A stretch of DNA of 64,000 nt. Source: Sphaerolaimus hirsutus (taxonomy: Eukaryota; Nematoda; Chromadorea; Monhysterida; Sphaerolaimidae). How positions within the stretch are numbered: the first letter of the stretch is position 1; every line of letters starts with the position of its first letter. The notes beneath the pieces were generated by a model, which saw nothing but the letters and a program-made list of their open reading frames with translations, did not search any database and was not told the DNA's origin. Of the stretch, positions 11,601-20,923 are shown one piece after another. Made by a program: the position numbers and the translations under genes. The DNA is taken from the NCBI GenBank assembly GCA_964036195.1, contig OZ038451.1:17756747-17820746 (forward strand). The letters are read 5' to 3'.

Positions 11601-12682
11601 TTCAGGTTGTACCAGTCCGCTACTGAGTACACTTGGTGTTCCTGTCTATAGATTTCAATCAACTTGTCTACCACGTATAAAATGTCGTGGCGTCTGGAGA
11701 TGCAGATTCCCATGTACTTTTCTTGGGCTTTTCCTGTTAGACATTGCATGAACACGCTGTTCCAAAACAGTTGCTGCATGCTTTCTGGGACGCCCATCGA
11801 CTGTTGCATCACCATGTGTAGCCAAAATTTAAATGGGCCGGTGCTGCTTTTTTGGTCTCCGTCAAATTTAATTTGCTTGCTCGCGGCTGACGCAACATGC
11901 CCTACACTCATCTTGTCTTGTGGGACTCTTAGTGTGCTCAGTTTCTGCAGTCCATCGTTGGGTGAGAGTGCGTACTGTTCCATGTATGCGATCATTCGTC
12001 CCTGGATGGATCCGTGTGGCAATGTCGCCAATCGCTCATCCGTTTTCCATGACCATGGGTCATTTGTGTATTGTGGTTGGTTGATTGTGAGGTTTGCAGT
12101 TGGATTTGTGTTTTGCTGCTGTTTCTGGTTTGTCAGATGGTCAATTTGTTGTTGCATTTGGCCTTGGTCCTGCCTGATGTCTTGTAGCATGTTCATTATG
12201 GCGGTTAGTTCTGTGGACGATTTTTGCATTTTGACATCCCGTCGCGGTGTCGGCTCATATGCCGTGTGTGGTTTTCTCCTCGGTTGAATTAGTGGCGTGC
12301 TGCCGATGTCGGCTTCGTCATCTTGCTCCGCCTCCGGGTTTTCCATCGTGATGCGGTCGTCCGTTGTTGCGCTGAAGTATCTCTCCGCCATTCTGAGTAC
12401 TTTCTTGGCCATCGTGTCTGTGGCGTCCTTCCATGGTGAATTGAATTTCGGCCATTTCTTTTTGGCCTCGGTGATTGTATCGTCTCTGTATTGATTCAGG
12501 GTGTTGCCCGTGTTCAAAAGCGCCCATCTGTTGCCTGTGGCGCTCCATTCGTTTATTTTCTCGGTTAATTGGCGTTCTGTGAACGTGATTTGCGTGGCGT
12601 TTTTTGGGGGGTTTGCGCTCCCCGAGCCCGACGGGGCTGTGTCGTCGTCCGACATTGCGCTTTCGTTTGCGCGCCGCTTCAA
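5636..12682 (-). CDS. Gag-Pol polyprotein of the Ty3/gypsy-type element
   Basis: A single frame of 2348 codons. In order: a Gag-like region (about residues 230-480) with a C/H cluster near 510-525; an aspartic protease with DTG near 642; reverse transcriptase with YIDD near 1144; RNase H with YTDA near 1301 and TDHKAL near 1372; an integrase zinc module (HTG near 1519, CHVCK near 1557); an integrase core with Asp near 1605, SDNGTEF near 1650 and Glu near 1685; and a GPY-type module (TGPYAIIG) near 1845. Gag and Pol share one frame. Beyond the integrase is an unusual tail of about 450 residues: proline-rich, then a predicted coiled coil near 2195-2240, an acidic EPEPEPEPE stretch, and a lysine/arginine-rich end (KKRRITKKK). 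The element appears whole. Confidence 0.93.
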   Translation of the reverse strand: MKRRANESAMSDDDTAPSGSGSANPPKNATQITFTERQLTEKINEWSATGNRWALLNTGNTLNQYRDDTITEAKKKWPKFNSPWKDATDTMAKKVLRMAERYFSATTDDRITMENPEAEQDDEADIGSTPLIQPRRKPHTAYEPTPRRDVKMQKSSTELTAIMNMLQDIRQDQGQMQQQIDHLTNQKQQQNTNPTANLTINQPQYTNDPWSWKTDERLATLPHGSIQGRMIAYMEQYALSPNDGLQKLSTLRVPQDKMSVGHVASAASKQIKFDGDQKSSTGPFKFWLHMVMQQSMGVPESMQQLFWNSVFMQCLTGKAQEKYMGICISRRHDILYVVDKLIEIYRQEHQVYSVADWYNLKAVQGESVSSLHTRLSAEFYHISETMSDKDREQMIGDKLFSEVPKLVPSSCWYMWRTRWMDKACTLNRAVTQMDAARIEVERTRTQRKEEQSQKSRQRYGWNRNWQGERRNTDQKWQQEQKAYKSTEEETQDTARATMDPKDYKGAWCTYYLHRNPMMHHPSKCFINPASPEFKPDHARTIRQNNERQGKTDEKARQIMAGKCAELGISMNEEPEVVSRYTTETGDEKLSDIESDEDWGDIEDWVPGIASTKVEEAEYSKLTTNPDPIATITIHGVPVRGHIDTGCNIGLFIKDTTLEAVWAKANLNPTVERQKFRPYTGSHIRTSGNIIKGEWLRIYDITVTHKTPDGIEREDTLPAVVKLAEFLPPADPLLIGRAAIWGNLQIVKTAHQELERLSQEFSETTGVRKTEETENATFRTANVHTVQNVTILAGQQYQVKVGLDKQTTLPTHAADGSQVAYTIDPFIRNWEGALTETIPGITCDAIFHTSSEWLAEADFPMYVTNTTGRDQHIPAYTKIAEVFTTTHVLVEDETGNDTAQGTKELPTPPAPVQETITERKLTEDEQQQIDEIWTRFPKESQNALPGNLRERFKNLLAQQKGLFSLSEYDIGETQVTEHVIELVPGTEPIKCAARFETPPKRAFVWKTIDEMTKKKLIVPSASPWAFPLVIVPKGKSDYRLCLDFRKLNDVTVRDAYPLPRISDMFQQMSGRGIFSTMDASFGYYNVTISDPATRDMVSFVCSKGQYSYTRMPLGLKNAGASFQRLMDCVIMGLNREPERPAFFAYIDDCLVASNEPEEHLQHLIQLFHRLKWAGIRLKPEKCHFFCTEVKFLGFELSKNGIAPKQSNIAAILEMATPTTKQEIKTFLGKAGYFSQHIPGFHRMAAPLNEMAKGKYRVKGNDPIPAHSNWTVEAKNAYETLKQKLSKAPVLAHPDRSKEYYLYTDACDIGLGAVLMQKDSKNPDQLRPVSFISKRLPTTHKNWSTIEKEELACTWALDRLGDYIDGQKVILRTDHKALVNALVKPAHGKIERWTHRWAMRLSLKDLSIEYCPGEQNVVADALSRNPIDDLDTAAFQRASESIRIPIEELCPHMSRCTQSVENWEKEQNKDPECTQLREKIKNNEINNAQFTVVNNIIHYKGPQGPQPLAPKHMREWILNKAHTGLLGTHGGAERMVQQISHAAAWPRMRQDAEDWAKKCHVCKITKDGQRKGFSPLFPVSPGTQPWQKVAVNTTPMPEFNGHKHMLVAIDYLTRAVALAPLRQLTGSAVTQALEKYVIHRFGPPTELISDNGTEFVNKDMTQLAQKWGFSLRTTTPYHSQSNGLAERAIRSVEQLTRQWAHDNAKSRNWPAALPEISLRMNVAYNRDVAHAPFELLFGYMPAFLRGNNSKKPNSDEAQQSPPSSNTRLQKTLQALATHIPTAAQRPGTLQTSWQQAKTQLRNAQERYKRAHDKKLGTELKIGDLVYKDTKWGMSVDQKTQPLRTGPYAIIGMDKSVALLDMGDHIQRAPVGTLVRANEIKFEKIKNGTTATTPEQPHNMASKTNNNKTGEQENTRRRPPTSAVTQVLPAPESHLPRPAPRRQHTPVQWVGCVRHAQIMHTETEPAHKPPQTQAPPSEQQDRAQVQLVQTVARVKSVVVGGPPASNEPRRDNSAATNKSGGVEFVANGGERKILAHGQIDAVSDKRTDRASAPSRTASADRKAAAAPTGQGKSKPACRVFWNSKFTNKFRETFAERKLAAEPPKSLLPTPKQPPIKLGERFFSEAQKRKTNIKLPCPISANTEITDLKNCVTLLSSALQNLSLNPQEAVPMLRWLSKLETHITDIEKIPRTLRWSLNTEHRVRSERDALRSQVAQQQAELQSAQNEAAAAKCRTDALAAELILMKKPAGPPQPTSDPIPAPEPEPEPEPELDYGGLSSDDLLPPSPPKVDGNMPFFPFTRLHPLLSPLQPRASQKKQRRDATPLGDSSAEDDTPADVPTTSLKKRRITKKK

Positions 12683-12787
12683 TGCGGAAAATTTCTACGT
12701 GTGCCGGTGCGCAGCCGGTAATTTTCTTGCGCGTGCCGGGGGTCGCTGCTTGACGCCCGGGTGACTTTGTTTTGGGTTCGTTTTAAT

Positions 12788-12805
12788 TTAACCGTACGAT
12801 CACCA
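12788..12805 (-). other. Primer-binding-like site of the LTR element
   Basis: On the minus strand TGGTGATCGTACGGTTAA immediately follows the upstream LTR. It begins TGG, complementary to a tRNA CCA end. The tRNA is not identified. Confidence 0.6.
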
Positions 12806-13208
12806 TGTTGCACGCACGGTAGTAGAGCAAAATGGGCGGTCGTGCTACCGTGGTGCAAATGTTCGATTTGAGACCAGCGAGTGGACTATTGACGAGCGAG
12901 TGTCAACTCCACAGGTGCTGGGTGACCGAGGAAAAACGTTCGCTTGCGATGTGATGTTGCGTTTATCAATTCACAGTCGCCAAGCGACAAGTGAAATCAA
13001 AATAACGTCTCGGATTCATGGATCGGCCCCGGGGGGCAAATGAATCGAGGGAAAACGAACAAATGAACACAAGTAAATAAAAGTGCCATCATGGCCTACT
13101 CAAATTAGCGTGAAACACCAAAGTTGCGGGTTCTACTTCGGCGGTGCATTCGCTGCACCGCCGCGCGCGAAAATACATCGAAATGCGTACTCGCCCACGC
13201 GGGCGACA
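12806..13208 (-). repeat. LTR (upstream, 5' relative to the element)
   Basis: 403-base direct repeat of 4982-5384, differing at one position that I can see. Confidence 0.92.
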
Positions 13209-13212
13209 GTGG

Positions 13213-13908
13213 CGCCATTGACGCTTGGCGCTGTGCTACGGAAAAGCGCCATGGCGCTTTTGGCGCTTGGCGCTGTGATGCCGTGGCGCCATTGGCGCTT
13301 GGCGCTAGCGTTTTAAAAAGACCTTGTGTGCATAATTTACATAAGAAAATGTGTTACTGTAAGTGTATTCCAGGAAGAACGAACCCTCTATTTACTAATT
13401 TTGTAAACTATGTCCATGCAATTGCAAGGATATTCAAAAAAAAATTCCCAAATAATGGACCTAATGGTTCCCATCCCAATTCAAAGCTAGCTCATGAGCG
13501 ATGTTCAAATACATAGTGTTGCATTATGTTGAAAATGATGTTGCATTGTTGGTATGTGCAATGTACTAGGCCGGAATGAAGTAAATATATGTGTACATAC
13601 AACACTGGGTAGAGTTACTCATTAGCAACCATTGGATTGGGATGGGAACTAGTTGACATTGGCTGAAGTTGTTATCTAGCGCACTTTATGAGCAGCAAAT
13701 TTTTTTGGCGCTGGCGCTATTGACGCTTGGCGCCAACATCCTCTGGCGCCATTGGCGCTTGGCGCCGTGGTCTAGAAAAGCGCCATGGCGCTTTTGGCGC
13801 TTGGCGCTATTTTGCTGTGGCGCCATTGGCGCTTGGCGCTCGCATCCTAAAAGCGCCATGGCGCTTTTGGCGCTTGGCGCCAAAAGTCTGGCGCTTTTTA
13901 CATCACTA
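13213..13908. mobile_element. Right part of the split hAT-type element, GGCGCC-word body
   Basis: Continuation of the element starting at 4886. GCGCCATGGCGC-type words fill 13213-13320 and 13705-13890. The middle (13322-13700) is unrelated A/T-rich sequence. It ends TTTTTACATCACTA. Confidence 0.7.
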
Positions 13909-13929
13909 GTCGGAACTTTTCTCAATAGA

Positions 13930-14331
13930 GAAATGGGAGGCCGTGGGTCCAAAACACTTTTGTCGCTTCCCAGTGATTTGTCTCTTGCCCAATTTTGATG
14001 CAATTCGAGTATGTTGGGTTTTGAGGTTTGAGTTCTGGTAAAAAAATTTTTTTGCTTGAATGATCCCCCAGGCCAGAGATAAGGGGGGTCCATAAAAAGG
14101 TGGTCGATGAAAATAATAAAAATGGCTGGTTTGGATCATTGAGTTTGAAGTTTTATAACTCGATCATTTCTGGGCCGTTTTGAGTCGTTCAACACTGACA
14201 ATGATCGGTACAACCTGTAGATTCCATTTTTGAGGTCGGATTAGCGATGTCTAAATTCTGTATGCTTATTTGACCCGTTTTTTCAACATGAAAAATATAT
14301 ATTTTTGAATGTGCTATCATATATCAGGTTG
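13930..14331. repeat. Repeat related to one arm of the next palindrome
   Basis: Shares with 14390-14700 the order: ttttgatgc, cgagtatgttggg, cccccaggcc-like, agataagggggtc, aaaaggtgg, then attagcgatgtctaaattc. It is a diverged partial copy of the same family, also seen at 520-770. Confidence 0.5.
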
Positions 14332-15530
14332 TAAACTAAGTTTCTTATATTTTTTTGCGATCTCATAGAAATGCACATTCATGTGTCCCATTCTAATGTA
14401 CATTGGCCAATTTTGATGCCCTTCGAGTATGTTGGGGTTTGGGGTATGGGCTATGACGAATTATTTTGGTTTGCTCGAATAATCCCCCAGTTCCGAGATA
14501 AGGGGGTCTATAAAAAGGTGGTCTTTTGAACGGATGATCTGCACATTGAAATTAAAGCTTTATAACTTGGCCATTTCTGGGCCGATTCGGATCGTTCAAC
14601 ACTTAAAATGATCAGGACAACATGCAGATTTTTGTGGTTGTTGTGAATTTTTGTGGTCGGATTAGTGATGTCTAAATTCCGTATGCCGATTTGACCCGGT
14701 TTTTGAACACACAAAAAATAATATTTCAAACAATGCTATCATATACGTTAGACAAATACAATAAACTTGGCACAAAAATTATTTTGATATCTTTATCCAA
14801 TCAAAAGTAATAGCACTTTGAACTTTCGCCTCTCACTCATAAAATAACCACATGAAGAACAGTGCATACAGATAATCAGAACATAAAAACGAAATCTGCC
14901 GGTCATTGTGATCATTTTAAGCATTCATCGGTGAAAATCGGCTGAGAAATAGCCGAGATGTAGAGTTTTGAATTTGCATGCTTTGTTCTTCATGCGGTAG
15001 TTTATATTTATGGTTTGGAGGCGGAAGTTTGAAGTGCTGTAACTTTTGACTGGAAAGAGATATTGAAATAATTTTTGGGCCAGATTTATTCTTTTTGTCT
15101 AAAGTATATGATAGCATGTTCAAAAAAAAAACAGGTTGAAAAATTATTTTTACGATTATTTTTCATGTTCAAAAACCGGGTCAAATAGGCATACGGAATT
15201 TAGACATCACTGATACGACAACAAAAATTGGATCTGCAGGTTGTCCTGATCATTTTAAGTGTTGAACGAACCGAATCGGCCCAGAAATGACCAAGTTATT
15301 AAGCTTTAAATTCAATGTGCAGATCATCCGTGCAAAATGACCACCTTTTTATAGACCCCCTTATCTCGGGACTGGGGGATTATTCGAGCAAACCAAAATA
15401 ATTCGTCATAGCACAGACCCCAAACCCCAACATACTCGAAGGGCATCAAAATCGACCAATGTACAATAGAATGGGACACATGAATGTGCATTTCTATGAG
15501 ATCGCAAAAAAATATAAGAAACTTAGTTTA
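14332..15530. mobile_element. Large palindromic element, arms about 420 bases
   Basis: The left arm 14332-14745 and right arm 15120-15530 are inverted copies, from TAAACTAAGTTTCTTATA to its complement. Between them is a loop with two further inverted pieces. No open reading frame of note. It looks like a foldback or MITE element. Confidence 0.6.
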
Positions 15531-15656
15531 CACCCTAATACTTTAGACAAAATCAATTCATCTGGCCCAAAAATCATTACCATATCTCTTTCCAATCAAA
15601 AGTTATAGCACTTCAAAGTTATCACTGGTGTCAAAATTCCTTATGCTGATTTGACT

Positions 15657-16082
15657 TACCGTATTACCTCGAATTAACAACCCCTTGAATTAAGCCCCCC
15701 CTCGAAATACCCCCCCTAAATTTCGGCTGAGGAAATAATAAACCCCCCCCTCGAAATACCCCCCTAAGATTGAGTGTAACGGGAACGTACATGACAAATA
15801 CCGCAGTATGTGATCTGTACAATGCAGAACACACGTTAAAACTAATGATTAAGTGACGTTAGGGAAGGGTTCTTGTGTATATACAGTTATATATGCATAT
15901 AAACACATATACATCAATGTAATTGTTCGATTTTTCTACGTCCGCGTACGGGGAATTTCCGAAAATTTCTGGCAAATAATAGACCCCCCCCTCGAATAAA
16001 CCCCCCCCCTCGAATTATCCCCCCCTCAAATTTTGCTGGCGAAATAATAAACCCCCTGGGGGTATTTCGAGGTAATACGGTA
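15657..16082. mobile_element. TACCGTAT...ATACGGTA palindromic element
   Basis: Ends TACCGTATTACCTCGAATTA and its complement, with several CCCCCC(CTCGAA) blocks near both ends. The internal text (cgtacatgacaaatac) recurs in the copies at 26634, 54844 and 62586. Confidence 0.65.
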
Positions 16083-16122
16083 TATGGAAACATTTTTTAA
16101 CATGCTATCATATACTTATGAC

Positions 16123-16699
16123 TAGGGTTCAAATGGGATCCCGATCCCGGATCCCATGAAATTCCGGGATTTAGCAGTCCCGATCCCGATCCGGAAACCC
16201 CAATCCCAATCCCGAAATCCAAAAATACCAATCCCGATCCCGAAAACTTTCAAATCCCGATCCCGAGAATCTCCCAAGTCCGGGATCCCGATCCTGGAAA
16301 AAATAGTGGAAATTATAAAAAGTGAAGAAAAAAAATGACATTTTGCATGCAAAAATGTGAACGCAAACCCCCAGCATCCATTTTATGTCACTTTTCTGGC
16401 ATCCAACCGTGTTTTGAGACCTTTATGAACAACTGTGAATGCCAGAACAGAGACGAAAATCTCTATCCCTAGACCCCAATCCCGATCCCGAAAAAATGCC
16501 AATCCCAATTCTGATCCCGTGACCCCAATCCCGGCCAATCCCGATCCCGATCCCTATCCCGAAATCTCAAAATACCAATCCTGATCCCGATCCCGAAATC
16601 TCAAAATACCAATCCCGATCCCGAAACCCCAATCCCGATCCCGAAATCTCAAAAAGTGAATCCAGATCCCGATCCCGAAAAGTCAATCCCGTTTGAATA
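16123..16699. mobile_element. hAT-type element of the TAGGGTTCAAA family, GGGATC-word body
   Basis: Begins TAGGGTTCAAATGGGATCCC and ends CCCGTTTGAATA, matching the ends of the element at 25904-26084. The body is tandem GATCCCGATCCCGAAA and its complement. The right terminus is imperfect and I could not confirm a target duplication. Confidence 0.55.
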
Positions 16700-18518
16700 C
16701 TTGCATACAAAATACTTGCACATTACATGACAGTTGGGCCAACTGTTCTCCACAATAGAGCCAAGTCAAAGCCTCAAATTTACACACCAAATAGCCCACT
16801 GACTAGTATGCCTCCTTCCATTTCCAAGTGGCTGGCAATGGATGCAAAACTGTGGCTAAAATAAATAGATACCACAGTTCCCCATTTGCACTACCATCTC
16901 CTGTTCTCGCTTCAAAAATTCCCTAAAATTCCTTCAAGAACTTAGAAACACAGTGTTGCAGTCACCATATTGAAAATTTTGTTTGAAAATGAATAGAGGC
17001 ATTGAATACAGACTTTAAAATAAATAACTGGGCAGCTATTGCCCAAAACAAGCAAGAGTCCCAACTATTCTGAAACACAAACAAAGTGAGTGCATTATGT
17101 TACTGCACTAAGAATATATGCACATACAAACTTGAGGGCTGGCCATCCTGGGCACATGTAGCCAAACCCCCAGAGTACCCACGAATGGTATCCAAACATT
17201 GTGCACATTCATCATTTTGAACTTTTGGCAATGTATATCCTGCAGCATGCAGACTCCCAACTTTTCTGCACGGTAGTGTATTTTGGCTTTATAATTGAGA
17301 GCTTAAAAATCGGAAAGCTGAAATATCAATAAGCTCTCTGTGAAATGTAATGGACCATCCTGCCTGATATATTTGGCAGTGACATCCTTCCTATGCTTAT
17401 TTTCCAGAAAGTGGTTGCAGTCGATGAATTTCACTTTTATATCAACCAACCGACGTAAAAAACAACTTTTTTGGGCATGGGTATTAGGGAAAAATAATAG
17501 GGGTGGAGAAAAACTGTGAGCCTACTTTGACGTCCCCATGGGACTGGCACACCCAAATAATCGCATCCGAATTATTGGAACGTAAAGAAATATACTGTGT
17601 TTACTGTCGGATCCAAAAATATGGACCCGGATCATGTGGATCCGAACATTGTAAATAACTGAATTTAATGGCAGCCCGGTGCGGCCGTTGCGTCTGGGCA
17701 ATGATGATATTTAAATAGCTTCACTCACTATCCCACCGTGTTTGCTTTATTGAATTGTTTCCTAACTTCGTAGTATGTACCTTCCTCATCTACTTTACTG
17801 AACCGACGGGTTGAAAGACTTGGTATAATAATAAAATACATACCTGCTTACATATTTTGCATATTTTTTGTGTGTCACGTATACCGAGTGGAGGGCATAC
17901 TTTGCGTAGAATTTAACCATTATTTTATGAATAAAATTTTGAAATGTATTAGTAATTAGGTAAATATTTTATAGTAAAACGAAATAATACGATAAAATAC
18001 TGTATAATTTTTGGTTCATTTTTCAAATCTGTTATCGTAGGTTGTTCTGTCCGTGGATTATGTATTTTTAATAAATAATTATCTTCAAAACATCGCTAAT
18101 GATGTTCTTGTTTTAAGAACCTGGATCAAACGTCCATCTCGCTAAAAACGCTCCACCGGGGTGGTCGGTCTGCACAAATTTCTCTCAGATTACGTTCGAC
18201 ACCTTTTTCAGCGCTACTCGCAAATAAGGGGCGAATGCGTGGCGGCGTATTTTATTTATTTACTTAGATTTCCATGGCCGATGATGTTAGTCCACGCCCA
18301 GTACTGCGGCGGCATTAGCGCCGCGGCCACAGCTAATTGCGTTTTTGCCGCCGTCGCGTCGCATCCGCCGGAGGCCCGGGAACGGAACGCTTTATGTGTG
18401 GTCGATCCGGCGGCAGTCGGCAATAGTGGATCTTGATTGGCATTTCATCGCGTTATTTTTTCAGTGTCCGATCCAAAATTGAAGCGACACCGGCTTAGTG
18501 CCATTGTTTGCGCGATAG
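16700..18518. other. No gene recognised
   Basis: Mixed-composition sequence without an exon I can support on either strand. A G/C-rich island at about 18290-18425 could be a promoter or exon, but shows no family motif. Confidence 0.4.
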
Positions 18519-18564
18519 TGCTCATTTGGCTGGTTGAAAATTGCGGTGGGCGTGCTGTGAGTGT

Positions 18565-18810
18565 GGGCCCACACGCACTACGGTAGTTGACATCGCTAAT
18601 TTGTGTCAACTGAATGTCAACTAAATAACAAAAAAAATTGAAAGCATCACGCTTAACAGAAACAATCAAAATTAAGTGTCATCAGTATGAAATTTACTAT
18701 GTTGTATATCACCTAGGAAAGTTGAAATCACATATTTTTTTATACCTAGTTGACAAAAATTTAGTTGAATTTGATTGACACGAATTTTGATGTCAACTAG
18801 TGTGTGGGCC
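18565..18810. mobile_element. CACACTAG-family MITE, GTTGAC arm word
   Basis: Inverted ends around GGGCCCACACGCACTACGG and CAACTAGTGTGTGGGCCC, with GTTGAC words in the arms. The same element recurs at 31458-31690. Confidence 0.55.
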
Positions 18811-19054
18811 CTGTGTAATGGTTACTATTTCATCCAAATGCTGCATTCGTTATCAAAAAGTGTACCTATTCTACATTGTGTCTCGAACATTTTCACGCGC
18901 AAACAATAAGGATAATGAAACCGTTCGCTTGCATTCAGCCACGATCTGCATGGAAACATGAACGAATTTCCCAAATATCCTGCAGGACTAACCACCAAAA
19001 TCTCTGTGAAATAAGTGGGGAAGTGCTCTCATGCCTAGTGATTTAAATACCTGG

Positions 19055-19172
19055 TGCCAGTCCCAGACTCCGTAAAATGCCCTGTAAAATGTCAAATGTC
19101 ATTTGCATTGCATCAAACTTTTCATGACATTTGACATTCTACAGGGCATTTCACAGGGTCTGGGACTGGCCC
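19055..19172. mobile_element. CTGG-duplication MITE with splice-like ends (short copy)
   Basis: Ends TGCCAGTCCCAGACTC and GGGTCTGGGACTGGCC enclose GTAAAATGTCAAATGTC in inverted arms. It is preceded by CTGG and followed by CTGC. A possible coding frame in block B reads up to its left edge. Confidence 0.6.
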
Positions 19173-19311
19173 CTGCACCACCCTGCACCACTGCGTGTTG
19201 CTGGTAGCGATTACAAACAACAATTCGCACTAGGTAAATTCAAAAATTCTAAAAGTCGTTTAAAACACTGAGTTCAGTGACATTTTAAATTTCACCTGTC
19301 TAGCTGTAAAT

Positions 19312-19816
19312 CACAGTTGTTGAAATGTACGTACATTTACTCGAAAAATACGCGTACGCGAGTACGCGGAAAATACATTTACATATAATTTTAACAATGT
19401 ACTAAGTTGACAGTAATGTACTCACTTTTACGCGTACATTTTAAAAGTACACGCGTACAGAGAAAATGTATTTTTGTTGCTAAAATCACAATTTTCTGTT
19501 GCTTAAATAAGAAAATTTAGAAGAAATCATATCGTTTTTCTAAAAAATACTATATGATCACTAAAAAACGACATCTATTACGCCTTTCAGAGTAAAACTG
19601 AAACTCACATGTAAAAAGTACATAGTAGCTTTTACATTTTCCAGGGTAAAAGTACTCGCTTCTACATTTTCCTGGGAAAAAAGTATTTAACTCACAATTA
19701 CTCATGAGTACGAGTAAAAAAGTGTTTTACATTGTCTCTACTTTGTGGTGAGTAAAAATAAAATACTTACATTTACATATACTGTTGAAAAAAGTTTAGT
19801 AATTCTAACAACTCTG
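19312..19816. mobile_element. hAT-type element of the CAGAGTTG family, TACGTA-word body
   Basis: Ends CACAGTTGTTGAAATG and TCTAACAACTCTG are flanked by identical 8-bp ctgtaaat (19304-19311 and 19817-19824). The body is made of acgcgtacgcgag, tacatttac and aaagta words. Confidence 0.75.
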
Positions 19817-20070
19817 CTGTAAATGCAGCTTTAATGGGGGTCAAACTATCAAGCCTACAGCAGCTTGGGTGCGTTTCACACGTCGTTCAGACACTTTGTG
19901 AGGGCTCCGCAGCTGTGGACATTTGCGCCCGGTGGACATCCGCGCTCAATGGACATCTGCAGCGCATGCGCGGCTGCTGAATTGCGCTGCCAAGCTGGCG
20001 GCATTGTCTGTAATTATCTGCATTTTGCCGCACGTGCCGCCGATGTCCACTGAGCGCAAATGTCCAGGGG

Positions 20071-20389
20071 TAGTGATGGAAAAGCGCCATGGCGCTGGCG
20101 CCTGGCGCTAGCGCCAAAGTAAAAAGCGCCATGGCGCTTTTGGCGCTTGGCGCTATATTGCTTTGGCGCTTGGCGCCACACCCATAAAAAGCGCCATGGC
20201 GCTTTCGGCGCTTGACGCTATTTTAGCCTGGCGCCAGGAACAAAATGCCTGGCGCTTGGCGCTAGCGCGAAAGCAAAAAGCGCCATGGCGCTTCTTGCGC
20301 TTGGCGCCATTTTGTTTTGGCGCCACTGGCGCTCGGCGCTGGGGTTCAGTGCGCTTGGCGCCAAAGTCCTGGCCCTTTTTCCATCACTA
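20071..20389. mobile_element. hAT-type element, TAGTGATG ends, GGCGCC-word body
   Basis: Ends TAGTGATGGAAAAGCGCC and TTTTTCCATCACTA are flanked by tccagggg (20063-20070) and tccagtgg (20390-20397), 7 of 8 matching. It is inserted in an older palindromic repeat (about 19895-20420) with gtggacatttgcgc and its complement in the arms. Confidence 0.75.
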
Positions 20390-20446
20390 TCCAGTGGTTA
20401 TTCGCCTTTGCGAGCACACACTTGCCAACCAATCAACCTCCCGCAG

Positions 20447-20718
20447 GTGGTCCCGCTTCCGATGGCGCCGTGCTGCGGGACCCAGTGGTCGTCAACCTAG
20501 CGGCAAAGCACAACTGCAGCGCGGCAAATATCCTTTTGGCTTTCGGACTGGCGCACGGGTGCAGCGTACTGCCAAGGACAACTAAAGTGCGCAGAGTGGC
20601 GGAAAATTTTGAGTGTCTTAATGTGAAGCTGCCCGAGGATGATGTTAAGAGCTTGGACGCGTTAGCTAAATCTGGCAATGCGGGCAATGAAGTATGCCTG
20701 GGATCCAAATATCGTTAA
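20447..20718 (+). CDS. Aldo-keto reductase, 3'-terminal exon (partial)
   Basis: After a good acceptor (cctcccgcag) the frame reads DGAVLRDPVVVNLAAKHNC, ILLAFGLAHGCSVLPRTTK, RRVAENFE, then LPEDDVKSLDAL and a stop at 20716-20718. This matches the C-terminal third of NADPH-dependent aldo-keto reductases. It covers the DPVV helix, the cofactor-binding PRT segment (usually P+S or P+T) and the EN pair, and lacks the upstream barrel with the catalytic Tyr/Lys/His. I found no matching upstream exons between 16 and 20.4 kb; the region just upstream is filled with a palindromic repeat and a hAT-type element. It may be a gene with distant exons or an orphan remnant. The frame itself is open and shows no damage. 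AAATAAAC near 20906 could act as a polyadenylation signal. Confidence 0.75.
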
Positions 20719-20923
20719 ATAAGAGAAAGTATAATTTGGGTGCGATTTTCCACAGTTCTGCATAAATTGATTTACTGGAAAACTCCGATCACGTTGATCA
20801 CTATTTATATCTAAGTTATGGATGCTTTTTTGTATAATTTTCTGAATATCGATCAGTCTCTTATTGATCGACCATAATAATTATTCATCCCACATAAAAA
20901 ATACGAAATAAACTGCAGTAATT

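Larger units (their letters stand above)
4982..13208 (-). mobile_element. Ty3/gypsy-type LTR retrotransposon, looks whole
   Basis: Two direct repeats of 403 bases (4982-5384 and 12806-13208) start TG and end CA. A GTGG target duplication flanks the element (4978-4981 and 13209-13212). The element reads on the minus strand. It has a primer-binding-like site beginning TGG next to the upstream LTR, a polypurine stretch next to the downstream LTR, and one uninterrupted gag-pol reading frame. By eye I see only one base differing between the two LTRs, so insertion was recent. It sits inside a hAT-type element, giving a clear order of insertion. Confidence 0.92.
18519..19841. repeat. Duplicated block B, copy 1
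   Basis: Closely matches 31412-32782 in the same orientation, from gctcatttggctggttg to ctttaatgggggt. Both copies contain the same three elements (18565-18810, 19055-19172, 19312-19816). Copy 1 lacks about 65 bases that copy 2 has at 31892-31956. Confidence 0.8.

Noticed and set aside
5991-12764. Many plus- and minus-strand frames overlapping the retrotransposon
   Set aside because: They are shadows of the long Gag-Pol frame, with no motifs of their own.
13669-13998. Frames rich in ALLALGA peptides in GGCGCC arrays (also 20163, 59367 and 59980)
   Set aside because: They are translations of GGCGCC-word arrays in transposons; the apparent peptide repeats follow from the DNA words.
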